DNA of 35,259 nt from a virus: positions 1 through 35,259 of IMG/VR virus record IMGVR_UViG_3300025701_000030. One strand, written 5' to 3'. Positions 21,901 to 31,008 of this stretch are shown piece by piece (within the stretch, counting starts at the first letter, position 1; every line of letters starts with the position of its first letter). The translations under genes were made by a program, and so were the position numbers. Under the pieces are notes generated by a model. That model saw nothing but the letters and a program-made list of their open reading frames with translations. It searched no databases and was not told where the DNA came from.

Positions 21901-22423
21901 CCAATACGATAGAGCCTAGACTCTCAAAAGTCCCATCAGGATTCTGTTGGAAGTTATTAACCTGCTTAGGTAAGTTCTTTGCACGATCAAAGATACCACC
22001 ATCCCTGCCATACTTAGACTGGAATGCCACACCTTTACTCTGTGCTTCTGCCTTACGTTGGTAAGTGTTAATACGTTCCCCATGGAAACCTTGATGGTAA
22101 CGCTTACGAACACTATCTATCTTCTCATTCTCTAACTGTGCTTTCCCCTCAGGGGTCTGTGTGTACTGACCTTCAGCAGACTTATCAAAGTCATCTGAGC
22201 GTTGACCTTCTATGTCAGCTTGTTGTTTGAAAGCTTCATACTCACCGTTGATTACCGCATCCAATACGGGATCACTAAAGCCAGTGTCCTCAACTTTAGG
22301 GGTAGCCTCGGGGGCTACCTCCTGGGTAGTTGGTGTGGCTTGTGGGACATTTGATTGTAACTGCTCGACTGCCGAGGGCTTATCGAAACTAGTTGCAATA
22401 CCTGCGCTAAATTTACCAGCCAT
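18938..22423 (-). CDS. Virion RNA polymerase-like protein (single-subunit RNAP motifs)
   Basis: This 1161-residue protein lies among ejection-protein genes. Four regions match single-subunit RNA polymerases in order: GFAGR (505-509) for T/DxxGR, with G in the first position; IDGKTNG (D675) for motif A; WRDFNKKTTMVFGYG (R756, K760, Y768) for motif B, with T7 spacings of 4 and 8; PGPIHATD (H951) and SIYDAV (D985) for motif C, with Y replacing the usual H before the aspartate. Long N-terminal (1-480) and C-terminal parts lie outside this core; residues 375-410 are very basic. By analogy with phage N4 it could be packed in the head and injected to read early genes. The T/DxxGR and HDS changes could instead mean a degenerate enzyme. 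Confidence 0.7.
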   Translation of the reverse strand: MAGKFSAGIATSFDKPSAVEQLQSNVPQATPTTQEVAPEATPKVEDTGFSDPVLDAVINGEYEAFKQQADIEGQRSDDFDKSAEGQYTQTPEGKAQLENEKIDSVRKRYHQGFHGERINTYQRKAEAQSKGVAFQSKYGRDGGIFDRAKNLPKQVNNFQQNPDGTFESLGSIVLGTQIGRDKALLGEGAPLPQTLQDIGAVQGTGRKETIQFDSDFLTIGSLVTEDFLAQEFSAKKKEDMDSFEPEIMEEDIELAPGAYAKKQSQNAQLGRKIHEEFVKETRGESESNLSEEQATLLGDMFKEVYAKANPDMVNRKQVGSQVQFELTNVGVEKMNDSSTARRLMFPKEHVRTLKSPSPTGRQVGEGKKITKKVTGAKKSKKNKRKAENHRRTNQAVKNLASIPNVVDKQREKILYSTMLPVLQGAQNPLSDLFGTVNNLGQAQANKFNALEKQDAELRASGQIVEGKPYSAFENMEALKNKAAQEIFGIATERNGANYLTYTVQGFAGRLTPNQTHFNPTTSKPVRFVTRNATPVEIKRGGRTDQNLRQMYAMMLVKDADTLLPVQRELAVKANTFKLAAWGKRLNEVLNNSMTDSELEAVATAIQQGIALNDPKFPKVKGLQLDPEKDAQLIEAIANKGEDGQHFIDGLIDFYKYDTAMTKGLKHYSYFNAYIDGKTNGLAAMGLQMGSIELALSTGVLRTNDINLLDDGDIRDQLADNLNARLEDTNNGLEGISELDDVKTEMYDVAKGIFNWRDFNKKTTMVFGYGMDISGFKGMMDDFSREIQQAADGMDATGKQRSKLDNFSMALDIVNSKIAELNKMNGTTYNVGDYLLLTYESAIMDVLDPDAIHSRGLMKASAFYAAMANRLFEIDGPGGFPLKFGGVDESTLGNVEERIQYMVDGQKKEAVKYAKGEQNARSRKGNVYDDFGFIVKQGKFNAVGAAVPGPIHATDAYAITNTVTGSSWAKLNKASKGNPYFHSIYDAVKMDANGYDVILEELNQNWFDANTQWSFLKAMSESVEELRTEMTETAKAIDPKSTMNMTDIDPFFAQLLEVSMSKKGNLYPSGAIEVFSYINDSEIAYQHAKSLMQAMKNQGFDMTKEPETITGRQLQELYSYFLRNFNIKQQLDAHYEKVKGKQKKLIAEINKQGVKNYQYYAH

Positions 22424-25400
22424 TATTTATCTCCTAGATAATTCCATCCTGTTTCTATTGACTTACTGATACCCGTAGTTGGTATACCAGTTAACTTGAT
22501 TGCTTTCTCTGCAATGTTGGCATCACCTTCGATACCTTTCCCTACTGTTTCTATTGTTTGTCCTGCTTTACTTAATGCAGGTGATTGACCACTGATACCA
22601 TTCCAAGCCCACTCTGCTAGGTTACTAGAACGATCTTCATACATAGGATACAATGTATCTGTTATACGACTAGCTGTACCTAGTAAACCTGAGGACTCTA
22701 TACCACGACGAATGTATTCCTCTTCATCCAGGTATGGGTTGTCTTCACCGAACTTGAGTAGATCTTTAAGGTACTGTGATAAGAACCCCATTGCTATCAT
22801 CCCTACCATAGTAGAGAATGCACTGTACTTCATAGCAGGTGAACCACGTTTAATATACTCACCCCAGAGTTGAGGGATTATCTTAGCCGTGAACGTAGCC
22901 ATGAAACCTTGGAACTGTGTGAACAATGCAAACCGTGGATCACTGTAGAACAATGGACGGTTACCTGCTGTTGGTGTGACAATCGCATCATTAACAAAGT
23001 TATAAGTAGCGTCACGAGTTAATGAATCAAACAACTCTACCTCTCGAGGAGTAAGAGTCTCAGGGTCTTTCTTCATTATGTTTCTAAGAGTATCCAAGGC
23101 AGTAGGTGTGATGTTGATACCAATGTTTCTTAACTTCTCCTTAGACTCCATGACCTCGTTGGTCATTGGGGTTCCTTCGGGGTGATTAAGTATAGTATCT
23201 ATGTGGTTCAACATGAAGTCACCAGCAAATGATACACGTATTGCACGAGTCATATCTGTGTACTGTGTTAAACCGTTAGCAAGGAAGAATCTCTTTAGCC
23301 ATTTCTGCTTAAGTTGAGATACCTCTGTAACACCTGAGGTTGTAGCAGCACCAACATCCCATGAGTAGAAACCAGCCTTACGTAGATCTTGTTCACGTTT
23401 AGTGCCCCTGTTCTTAAGACTGTTGTATAACTCATCGATGTTCTGTGGGTTACTGCCTTCTGCATTCAGCGTACCTGTCATCTTCTTAGCTGCATCCTTA
23501 GCTATCTCCTTCACCTGCTTCATGTCTTTAGGTGTAAGACCTTTAGTGGTTAGGGCTAGTTCAGGTAATGAAGCAACTGTCGCTGTCCATAGACTAGAGA
23601 TAGTCGTTAGGAAAACAAAGTTTCTTTGCTGCTTAATAATAGCCTTACCTTCTTCAGTCGTAGGACGCTTGTAGTTCCCTGAGTCTGCATCTAAGTAATC
23701 CTTAATACCTTTACCTAGTTTAGCAGCTTCTGCCACAGGCATACCTTCTTTGATTGCTCTAAGAAGTAACGCTGAAACATTCTTACCATTCATACCGACA
23801 TACTTATCATGGGCCTGATACCTAGCAGCAGCGCTTGCAGCACTAGATATGTTCTCAAAGATATCTTGATTCATGAACTTGTTAAACTCTGCACGTTCAG
23901 ATAAACCTAAGGTTCTCTTCTTGTGTGATCCAGGGATTGGTGAACCCTTGGCAAGAGTGAATGCTTCATTCAGGTCATTAACTTGATCGTTCTCAACGAT
24001 AGCTTCTGTAAGAGCGTTAGCATCAGCACGTGATATCTCAAGACCAGGTATCTCCATAAGAAGCTTGATGAAACCATTACGGTCATTATCAATAGCTTGT
24101 TTATCAAAGCCTTTGTACTTCAACAAATAGTTATCTATGTAACCTAGCTTGTCGTTGTATTGCTTTTGATCTCCGTACATCTTATCAGATAACTTCTGTA
24201 AGTCCCTAGCGAATCGTAGGATAAGCCCCTTATGAGGACCAGCAGGTATCAGGTCTTTGTTAATAAGTTTAGTCTCAGGATCTATAGCAGCTCGTGCTTG
24301 TTCATAGATCATCTGACTAACCTTGGCCTTCCCTTTATAATCAGTAGCACCCACACCAAACTGCTTATACATTGCTTCAGGTTCAGGTATTGAACTCTTA
24401 TACTTAGATACTACGTTATGTTTGAAGTTCTCATAAGTATCCCCAGAGTATATCCGTTGTATCTTACCACCGAACATACCTGAGAGTTCTCTAACAGCTC
24501 TGTACTTAGCGATGTCTTTGTTCTTGAACATGTTGTCCAGTGAACCCTTGAAGAACGCTAGGGGGTTTCCTAGGAGTGCCATTGTCTTTTCTGTGAGAGT
24601 CATCTTGCTTCTGTTGTCAGCATGCATCTCAGCAAAAGCATCAAGACCTACTTCCTGTACACGAGCGTACTCTTCCTCTGACATACCATCAGGTCCATCC
24701 AAGGGTGTAGTGTCTTCAATTCTGTCTGCTTCTATCCTAGCCTTCTTAGTTAACGTGTCTGTAGTTGGCATCACTAGACCATTGTCTTCATAATACTTTA
24801 ACTCATCTTCGTATATCTTAGATGCTTCTGATTGGTAATCTGGATCTGCATCAGACAACTTCCATGCAGTGTCACTCCACATAGCTTTATCTTTAACAGT
24901 ACCAACACCACCGAAGATACCACCTAAGGAAGCACCACCAATAGCAGCTTGGATTGCACGGTCTGTTAGCTCATCCCAGTTGATAACGCCATCTGTTTGA
25001 GCCCCAAGGTAACCTATGGTTTCCTGTAGTGCTTCTGTAACACCTTCAGTTACACCTGATTTACCTATGTTCTCCAAGGTATCTAAGAACATACGCTTTT
25101 TGTCTAGTTGAGACTTGGCTGCCTTAGCTGCATCCTTTGACAAAGAGGCTAACTCTTTACGTGTAGCAGCTGCAAGCATAGCAGTAGCTTCTTTCTTAGG
25201 TACACCACTCTTCACCAGGACCTCTAGTCCTTCCTTAAAGAGTTCCTTGGGTGGCCCTGACTTAAGCATAGCTCCAAGACCTAATCGATCAAGGGCTGCC
25301 ATAGTTACACCAGCAGCGATAGCTCTAGTGGCATCCTTCTCTTCGTCTGGTTGCTCTGAGTAAACACCACCAGAGTATAAGCCAGCAACACTACCAAGAC

Positions 25401-26322
25401 CCACTACAGCACCAGCTGTACCAGCAACTGCACCACCTGCAGTACCTATCATAATAGCTGCCATGTAAGGCATGGAGCCAGCAAGAAGATTACCTGCATA
25501 CTCCACTGCATCTCCGAATCCATTCACATCCTGGTAGTTAGACAGGGTCTTAGGGGCTTCAGCTACACGAGCCTTAGCTCTTTGTGTGCCTGCTTCACCT
25601 ATCTCAGACAGAGCTTCGTTACCAGTTATGTCACCTAGCATCATAGCTAACCCATAACCAGCCTCTGTTACTGCTTCAACACCATTATCAAAGGATGTAC
25701 TGAAAGGACTAGTAGCCTCATTGAGTAAGTTCCTGTCATTGTTTTTGAATTGTAAAGCGGAAGTAGTATACTTACCTCCACTGTATGCGTACTGAAGTTC
25801 AGATAATGCTTGCTCTTTAAAGTTCAAGTCATCTTGAGGACCACGCCCCATAGCTTCTTTGAGTTGCTCAGCAATTACCTTATTCTCTTCACTAGCATTT
25901 ATAATAAGTTTGTCACCGAATAGGTCGGCAACTCTCTTGGCATCCATGTCTTCACGAGAAGTGTATGCACCACCTTCCATCATACCAGTACGTATAAGTT
26001 TAGTAGTGAAGCTTTCACCCTTGTCGTTCTGTAAGTCTACTAACCCACGATCATGGGCAGCACCTTCTTCCATCTTAACTACATTGGTAAACCCCTGCTC
26101 TCTTGCAAGACGTTGGATACTCTCGGTAACAACACTGCTACCTTGAGTACCTTGAGCATACATCTTACCTTCCGAGGTATACTTGGAGAGCTCAGGGGCA
26201 TCAAACCCCTGTACACGGTATGACTTCCCTTCTTGATCACGGATGGTATCAGCATCGATGAAGTCGTACTGTCCATTTAGAGTTGTACCATTTATGATTT
26301 TATCTAGTAAGTCATCAGCCAT
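22423..26322 (-). CDS. Large ejection protein with N-terminal nuclease-like domain
   Basis: This 1299-residue late protein opens with a staphylococcal-nuclease-like domain (about 15-115): FIDADTI (D25, T26), SYRVQGFDAPE (R36, D41, E44) and HDRGLVD (R92). These match catalytic R35, E43 and R87 and metal ligands D21 and D40 of the family, at nearly the same spacings. A glycine-rich membrane-like stretch follows near 278-318 (AAIMIGTAGGAVAGTAGAVV), with another near 460. The long remainder is helical, with PTAGNRPLFYSDPRFALF and QFQGFMATFTAKIIPQLW near the end, a pattern seen in large injected phage proteins. It would leave the virion with the DNA. AGGAGG precedes the start; the stop overlaps the next gene. 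Confidence 0.8.
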   Translation of the reverse strand: MADDLLDKIINGTTLNGQYDFIDADTIRDQEGKSYRVQGFDAPELSKYTSEGKMYAQGTQGSSVVTESIQRLAREQGFTNVVKMEEGAAHDRGLVDLQNDKGESFTTKLIRTGMMEGGAYTSREDMDAKRVADLFGDKLIINASEENKVIAEQLKEAMGRGPQDDLNFKEQALSELQYAYSGGKYTTSALQFKNNDRNLLNEATSPFSTSFDNGVEAVTEAGYGLAMMLGDITGNEALSEIGEAGTQRAKARVAEAPKTLSNYQDVNGFGDAVEYAGNLLAGSMPYMAAIMIGTAGGAVAGTAGAVVGLGSVAGLYSGGVYSEQPDEEKDATRAIAAGVTMAALDRLGLGAMLKSGPPKELFKEGLEVLVKSGVPKKEATAMLAAATRKELASLSKDAAKAAKSQLDKKRMFLDTLENIGKSGVTEGVTEALQETIGYLGAQTDGVINWDELTDRAIQAAIGGASLGGIFGGVGTVKDKAMWSDTAWKLSDADPDYQSEASKIYEDELKYYEDNGLVMPTTDTLTKKARIEADRIEDTTPLDGPDGMSEEEYARVQEVGLDAFAEMHADNRSKMTLTEKTMALLGNPLAFFKGSLDNMFKNKDIAKYRAVRELSGMFGGKIQRIYSGDTYENFKHNVVSKYKSSIPEPEAMYKQFGVGATDYKGKAKVSQMIYEQARAAIDPETKLINKDLIPAGPHKGLILRFARDLQKLSDKMYGDQKQYNDKLGYIDNYLLKYKGFDKQAIDNDRNGFIKLLMEIPGLEISRADANALTEAIVENDQVNDLNEAFTLAKGSPIPGSHKKRTLGLSERAEFNKFMNQDIFENISSAASAAARYQAHDKYVGMNGKNVSALLLRAIKEGMPVAEAAKLGKGIKDYLDADSGNYKRPTTEEGKAIIKQQRNFVFLTTISSLWTATVASLPELALTTKGLTPKDMKQVKEIAKDAAKKMTGTLNAEGSNPQNIDELYNSLKNRGTKREQDLRKAGFYSWDVGAATTSGVTEVSQLKQKWLKRFFLANGLTQYTDMTRAIRVSFAGDFMLNHIDTILNHPEGTPMTNEVMESKEKLRNIGINITPTALDTLRNIMKKDPETLTPREVELFDSLTRDATYNFVNDAIVTPTAGNRPLFYSDPRFALFTQFQGFMATFTAKIIPQLWGEYIKRGSPAMKYSAFSTMVGMIAMGFLSQYLKDLLKFGEDNPYLDEEEYIRRGIESSGLLGTASRITDTLYPMYEDRSSNLAEWAWNGISGQSPALSKAGQTIETVGKGIEGDANIAEKAIKLTGIPTTGISKSIETGWNYLGDK

Positions 26323-26330
26323 GTGGCCTC

Positions 26331-28268
26331 CTATTTAACGTTTCGTTCATCTAACCCTAAGCGATTGGCTAGGAATACATAGAAACCATTCTCACCTTTG
26401 TTGGCTAGATTGTTCCATTTCTTTTGCTTGTCTTCTAGTTTGTTCCACTCTGGAACTAAAGCTGTGTAGTATTGATTAGCGACATCATGAATATCCTTCT
26501 CACTGCCTTTAGCTTCTAGTCGAGCCTTAATGGCTGAGTTAATATTAGCCATCTTATCAGCATCAATGTACAACTCTTTACCATCTTTGGTTGTCTCACC
26601 TGTTTTAAACAAGTCAGCACTACCACCAGCAGATGTTCTTATTACCAGTTGGTTAAGGAAAGGACGGATATCCGAAGCTCTAGTACGACTAGATCCAGAG
26701 AAGTTGATTGCATCAGTGTAAGCACTTTGTACCAACCCAGCGAGTTCCTCAGGGGGTACGCCAGCTTGGGTAGCCCACTCAGCTATCTCACCTGCAGCTG
26801 TTTGTGGTTTAATGTTAGTACGATACATGGTACCTTCATCACCTTGCATAGAACCATCACGTTTCTCTAACTCAAGAAGTTGCTTAGCTGTTATGTTACG
26901 ATAATCATTGATACGTTGACGATGCTCTTTAGTACCTGTCACTTTATAAGGGTCTGTCTCATACTTAGTAACATCAACTGGTTTACCTTTAGGGTTAACA
27001 AGTACCTTATTACCATTAGCATCTTCACCTTCAAAGAGTGTTGTAGGTTTACCGTCAGGTCCTATAGAACGTATAGGGTTAGCTCTGTCGATCTTACCTG
27101 TCTTCTTATCTTTATACTTGGCGTCTATCTGCTTCTTAATCTCATAGTCTTCTAGGCCTTGTTGACGTTTCTGCTTAGCAGCTTCAGCAGCAGCCTTAGC
27201 ATTAGCTTTCCCCTGAAGACCTTTAACGTATTGACCAGCAGACCAACGTAGAGAACCACCATGACTGAAACCCATAGCTCGACTACCAAGATACATCAAA
27301 GCTTGCTTGGTTAGTTCTTCACTGTCAAGTAGTTCACCACCAACCTTCTTAAACATATCAACCACTGAGCTAAAGAAACCTTTACCTTCTTCAGTCTCTA
27401 CTTCATTTTGACCAGACTTAAGTAGGTCTTCAGCTGAGTACTGTATGAGGTTCTGCTCTTCTTCAGCTTCCCCTGGGAACATATCGTCAACAGATGTCTT
27501 AAGTATGTTAGCGTTATTGAACTCTTGTTGTAGTGCATCTAAGTCTAGGTCAGGGACTTCTTCACCTGTTGGAGGTACATTACCTGTTGGAGGTACATCC
27601 TTTATCTCAGGGACTTGTTCTTCAGATTGAGAAGCAGTACGTCTATCTTGTGTGGACAAAGCACCGCCAGTGATATCATGTATTAAATCACCAGTATCTT
27701 TAGTACCCTCTACCTCCTGAACACCACCACCTTCTCCAGGCAGTGACCCAACACCGAACTCGTCTATCATAGCTGAACCAGTAGGGTTACTGTAACCTTC
27801 TATAGGAACCAAGTTAGGATTCACAGAACCTAAAGCGTTAGTTAAACTTTCAGGTCTCTCAGGTATCAGTGGAAGACTGTTAAAATAATCTTCTATTTTA
27901 GCATCTTTATCAGACACAGCAGTTGGAACACCACCACCTTCATTAAGATACTTAGTATCACACTCACAACCTTTACTGCAACTACCCTTAGAGACATCAC
28001 CACCTTTGTTGTGATACTCAGGTATAGTCCCACCTTGGGCTTTCTGTATAGCACGACCATGGTTATTCATTTGTTCTATCTCTGGACCGAACTCACGTAC
28101 TGCTTCAGCGTTCATTACGAACTCGCCTGGAGTTAACCATGCAGGTACAGTATCGGTCCCCTTAGGGCTCCCTGGGTGATCAGGTATCCCTTGCATCTTA
28201 GGTACATCAAACTCATAAGAGATGGATGAACCGTCAGAATTCTTTTGTGTTACTTTCTTTAAATTCAT
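26331..28268 (-). CDS. Structural protein with VPAWLTPGEFVMN motif, 645 residues
   Basis: GAGGAG lies before the ATG at 28268; an in-frame start 39 bases earlier is less likely. Residues 41-53 (VPAWLTPGEFVMN) form a motif common in phage tape-measure and internal virion proteins. Then come a cysteine cluster (CSKGCEC near residue 95), an acidic proline-rich stretch with the repeat PPTGNVPPTGEEVP, and a basic helical part (ANAKAAAEAAKQKRQQGLED). The C-terminal half is globular (TAAGEIAEWATQAGVPPEEL). It probably forms part of the ejection core with its neighbours. The start overlaps the stop of the gene before. Confidence 0.75.
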   Translation of the reverse strand: MNLKKVTQKNSDGSSISYEFDVPKMQGIPDHPGSPKGTDTVPAWLTPGEFVMNAEAVREFGPEIEQMNNHGRAIQKAQGGTIPEYHNKGGDVSKGSCSKGCECDTKYLNEGGGVPTAVSDKDAKIEDYFNSLPLIPERPESLTNALGSVNPNLVPIEGYSNPTGSAMIDEFGVGSLPGEGGGVQEVEGTKDTGDLIHDITGGALSTQDRRTASQSEEQVPEIKDVPPTGNVPPTGEEVPDLDLDALQQEFNNANILKTSVDDMFPGEAEEEQNLIQYSAEDLLKSGQNEVETEEGKGFFSSVVDMFKKVGGELLDSEELTKQALMYLGSRAMGFSHGGSLRWSAGQYVKGLQGKANAKAAAEAAKQKRQQGLEDYEIKKQIDAKYKDKKTGKIDRANPIRSIGPDGKPTTLFEGEDANGNKVLVNPKGKPVDVTKYETDPYKVTGTKEHRQRINDYRNITAKQLLELEKRDGSMQGDEGTMYRTNIKPQTAAGEIAEWATQAGVPPEELAGLVQSAYTDAINFSGSSRTRASDIRPFLNQLVIRTSAGGSADLFKTGETTKDGKELYIDADKMANINSAIKARLEAKGSEKDIHDVANQYYTALVPEWNKLEDKQKKWNNLANKGENGFYVFLANRLGLDERNVK

Positions 28269-28269
28269 A

Positions 28270-29328
28270 TTAGACTCCTCGGCCTCTGTAATTAGGCATA
28301 GGATCACCTATTATTCCACCACCTGATCTATACGCCACTGTTGTACTTTGAGCATTACCAAAACTCACGGGATACTCATTTGTTTGTAGAGTTTGTCCTT
28401 GCAACCCTACTCCAGTTGGCACTGGTGATGAAGGATCCCTACCTATACCATAACCTCTAGTCCCACCAGGAGCTGTAATAGTAGGTCGAGGTGGAGGTGT
28501 AGTCGGTGGAGGTACTCCCATATCTGGCTGTACTGTAGGTGCCTGTGGTATTTGGTTTTGTGGTGGAGCACCTACGTCATTCCCTGGGTTTGGAAGATTA
28601 GGTATCTCACGAAACCCTACCTTCTTTCTTTCTCTATATTGAATGTTCTCTAGTCCACTGACACCAGGTAGTGAAGACACAGGTATACCAGGGATCCCTG
28701 ATTGAGGTCCCTGTCCTGGTAGTATCATGTTACCTGATGTATCATATGTAACTTGTTGACCGTACTGTGCTTCAATAGGTGTGGTTATATTATCACTGAA
28801 GTCACCTAACCCACCTGTAGTAGGTGAGGTACTCATAGTTGCCCCATCACCGTAGTCAGTACCGAAAACATCACCTTGATTAGGCATAGCACTTACGTCT
28901 ATGGAACTTGGTGGTGGTGCTACAACATCTGTTAAGACACTATCCAGAGTAGCATTAGGGTTAGAACCATAATACTCTGCAATCGCTGGGTCACTGTTTA
29001 CAATGTCTTCAGTGATACGTATAGACTGTTCTTCAGTCAGTAGTGTAGGGGCTGCATCCCCTCTCACTTGAGAATCTGAAGAGTCTCTTCCATACTCGTC
29101 TATTCTAGCTTGAGCCTCTTGTGCTTGAACATCATTACCTGTGGCAACTATTTGATCGGATATGTTCTGCTCTATCGTAGGTATCTGAGGTTGTATATTA
29201 AGACCCCCTGAGACACTTGCAGAAACAGCTTCGGGGTCTATAGGGGGAGCACCCATCATGTCTTGTATCTGTTGTTCAGATAAACCTAAGCTCCGTAAGT
29301 ACTCTATATCACTTTGAGAATATGACAT
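28270..29328 (-). CDS. Proline-rich virion protein, 352 residues
   Basis: The N-terminus has a short UBA-like helix pair (YLRSLGLSEQQIQDMMG). The rest is low-complexity and disordered, rich in P, G, Q, S and T (PPPTTPPPRPTITAPGG), ending YRSGGGIIGDPMPNYRGRGV. Such proteins occur beside ejection proteins in podoviruses and may link or be threaded through the tail. No enzyme motif is seen. Position and tight spacing (three bases from the gene before) support a virion role. Confidence 0.7.
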   Translation of the reverse strand: MSYSQSDIEYLRSLGLSEQQIQDMMGAPPIDPEAVSASVSGGLNIQPQIPTIEQNISDQIVATGNDVQAQEAQARIDEYGRDSSDSQVRGDAAPTLLTEEQSIRITEDIVNSDPAIAEYYGSNPNATLDSVLTDVVAPPPSSIDVSAMPNQGDVFGTDYGDGATMSTSPTTGGLGDFSDNITTPIEAQYGQQVTYDTSGNMILPGQGPQSGIPGIPVSSLPGVSGLENIQYRERKKVGFREIPNLPNPGNDVGAPPQNQIPQAPTVQPDMGVPPPTTPPPRPTITAPGGTRGYGIGRDPSSPVPTGVGLQGQTLQTNEYPVSFGNAQSTTVAYRSGGGIIGDPMPNYRGRGV

Positions 29329-29331
29329 ACA

Positions 29332-29940
29332 TTACCCCTTGTTGTGTTTGTCTACCAAGCCACCTTGATTAAGAAACATTGCACCTAATGGAGAGAGAGC
29401 CTTAAAAGCATCTTGAACTTTACCGTTACCAGCTATAGCAGCTACAGGTGATAACATACCAATGTTACCTTGACTAGCAGCTAACAGTGGAGACAGCATA
29501 GCTAAGTAATCTCTTGTCTTAAGACTACCTTGATGTTTAGCTTGACCACCATCAGCATGGTACTGAACACCACCTTGTCCGAAAGCTAAAGCCTTCTTCA
29601 TCATCTCTTCTTTTTCTTTATCTTGGAATATATTAGGAGTCGTAGCTTTTGCTAAAGGATCCTTTAAGGCATTAGCAGCTGCAGTCTTTGCAGTCTCCTT
29701 ACCTAACATACTACCTATAGCATTAGAAGCTTCATCTGTTCCTAGTGCTGCCATACCACCTTGCATAGCTGCTTGTCCTAAACTAGCACCACCTAAGGCA
29801 CTACCTAAGGCACCACCTGCTGCTCCACCTAATGGACCACCTATTGCAGTACCTGCTATTGTTCCTGCCATTGATAGTAAAGGAGCTAAACTGTTACCTT
29901 TTTGCTGTATCAATCCAGGATTAACTCTTGCGATTGCCAT
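29332..29940 (-). CDS. Glycine-zipper ejection-type protein, 202 residues
   Basis: Residues 20-55 are a long glycine/alanine-rich hydrophobic stretch (GTIAGTAIGGPLGGAAGGAL) typical of glycine-zipper membrane segments, as in phage DNA-transfer proteins that open a channel in the inner membrane. The middle is charged (NIFQDKEKEEMMKKAL) and FGQGGVQYHADGG resembles a motif seen in virion proteins. It overlaps the gene before by one base (TAATG). Confidence 0.75.
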   Translation of the reverse strand: MAIARVNPGLIQQKGNSLAPLLSMAGTIAGTAIGGPLGGAAGGALGSALGGASLGQAAMQGGMAALGTDEASNAIGSMLGKETAKTAAANALKDPLAKATTPNIFQDKEKEEMMKKALAFGQGGVQYHADGGQAKHQGSLKTRDYLAMLSPLLAASQGNIGMLSPVAAIAGNGKVQDAFKALSPLGAMFLNQGGLVDKHNKG

Positions 29941-30548
29941 TACTTACCCCCTCCACCAGTTGTAGTTTGTGATTGACTTTGAGGTGCAGAACCTAATAGA
30001 CCAAAGTATCTTTCAGCACCAGAGATAGGTGCATCTAATGTCTCTTGTTCTAGACCACGTCTTTGATTAGCAATCTGTCCAATAGCTTCAGCTGATTGTT
30101 GTTTAGCATTTAAGTCTGCTTGTTGTAGTTGCATAGCTTGATCAGTCATAGCAGCTTCACGTGCTCTGTCTGCACGAGCAGAACCTAATGCACCTTGCTG
30201 GCCTTGGATTATCTGACCTTCAGTAGAACGAAGTTGGTTGAGTAAGTTCTCAGTACCTAGTCCTTCACTCATTGTCTTTTGAGCTAACCCTTCTTGTTGA
30301 GTCAATGCCTCTTGGACACCCTCTTGCCCTGCACGTTGCTCATATGTACCTGAACGGTAGTCACGAGTGACATCTTGAAGAGCTGGCAATATAGCTCTTT
30401 TAATATCTGGGTCAAGAGAAGTAGTTGTAGTTTGAGCACCACCTCCTCCACCACCAAATGCAAGGTTCTTATTTACTATCCTTGCAATGTCTTCAGGGAG
30501 GTAATCCATCCCAATTGTCATGTCGTTTACTTCGAATTGGTTAAACAT
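29940..30548 (-). CDS. Glutamine-rich virion protein, 202 residues (gp14-like position)
   Basis: AAGGAGGG at about 30553-30560 and the ATG at 30548 define the start; an in-frame ATG 33 bases earlier lies inside the HNH gene. A glycine run (FGGGGGGAQTTTTS) is followed by a long helical region rich in Q, A, E and R (EALTQQEGLAQKTMSEGLG, AMQLQQADLNAKQQSAEA), then a flexible Q/T/G end. Composition and position, first in the run of ejection proteins, resemble T7 gp14. The homology is not proven. Confidence 0.7.
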   Translation of the reverse strand: MFNQFEVNDMTIGMDYLPEDIARIVNKNLAFGGGGGGAQTTTTSLDPDIKRAILPALQDVTRDYRSGTYEQRAGQEGVQEALTQQEGLAQKTMSEGLGTENLLNQLRSTEGQIIQGQQGALGSARADRAREAAMTDQAMQLQQADLNAKQQSAEAIGQIANQRRGLEQETLDAPISGAERYFGLLGSAPQSQSQTTTGGGGK

Positions 30549-30549
30549 G

Positions 30550-31008
30550 TTAACCCTCCTTAAATTTACATTTATCGCCATGGTGGCGTGAATAGTTTGC
30601 CTTGCCTAACACCTTACCGCAGTGCTCACAAGTTTCTGTAGGGGCATTAGCAGCAACTGCAGCCTCCCTCTGATGATTAGGATTCTTAGACATAAGAGCT
30701 GCATGAGCTTCCTTCTGATGATTAGGATTCTTAGCTAGTGCGTAATTACCATAACCCCTTGTAGCTTTACCGCCAGTAACTCTACCATTGTGTTGAGCTA
30801 TTCGAGATGCCTCATCCATGGTCATTTGACCAGATAGACATTTCCAAGCTACCTTATCCTGCCACCTACCATTAGTTTCCCAGAGCTTCTTATGAATATT
30901 GATGTGCTCATAAAGCGTAAGTTCAACTAAGTTAGAAGGATCATCTGTCCCTCCCATGTGTCTTGGAACTAAATGGTGCTTGTGTGTTATACCAGATAGG
31001 TTTTTCAT
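30550..31008 (-). CDS. HNH homing endonuclease
   Basis: This 152-residue protein starts in an ATGA overlap with the gene before. Residues 8-40 hold an HNH site (HKHHLVPRHMGGTDDPSNLV, then EHINIHKK). KNPNHQKEA and KNPNHQREA form a tandem 15-residue repeat with a 20-base identical DNA core (30670-30689 and 30715-30734), probably DNA-contacting. A C-terminal zinc finger (CEHCGKVLG, then HHGDKC) follows. Such genes spread by cutting alleles that lack them; here it sits between a GNAT-like gene and ejection genes. Confidence 0.85.
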   Translation of the reverse strand: MKNLSGITHKHHLVPRHMGGTDDPSNLVELTLYEHINIHKKLWETNGRWQDKVAWKCLSGQMTMDEASRIAQHNGRVTGGKATRGYGNYALAKNPNHQKEAHAALMSKNPNHQREAAVAANAPTETCEHCGKVLGKANYSRHHGDKCKFKEG

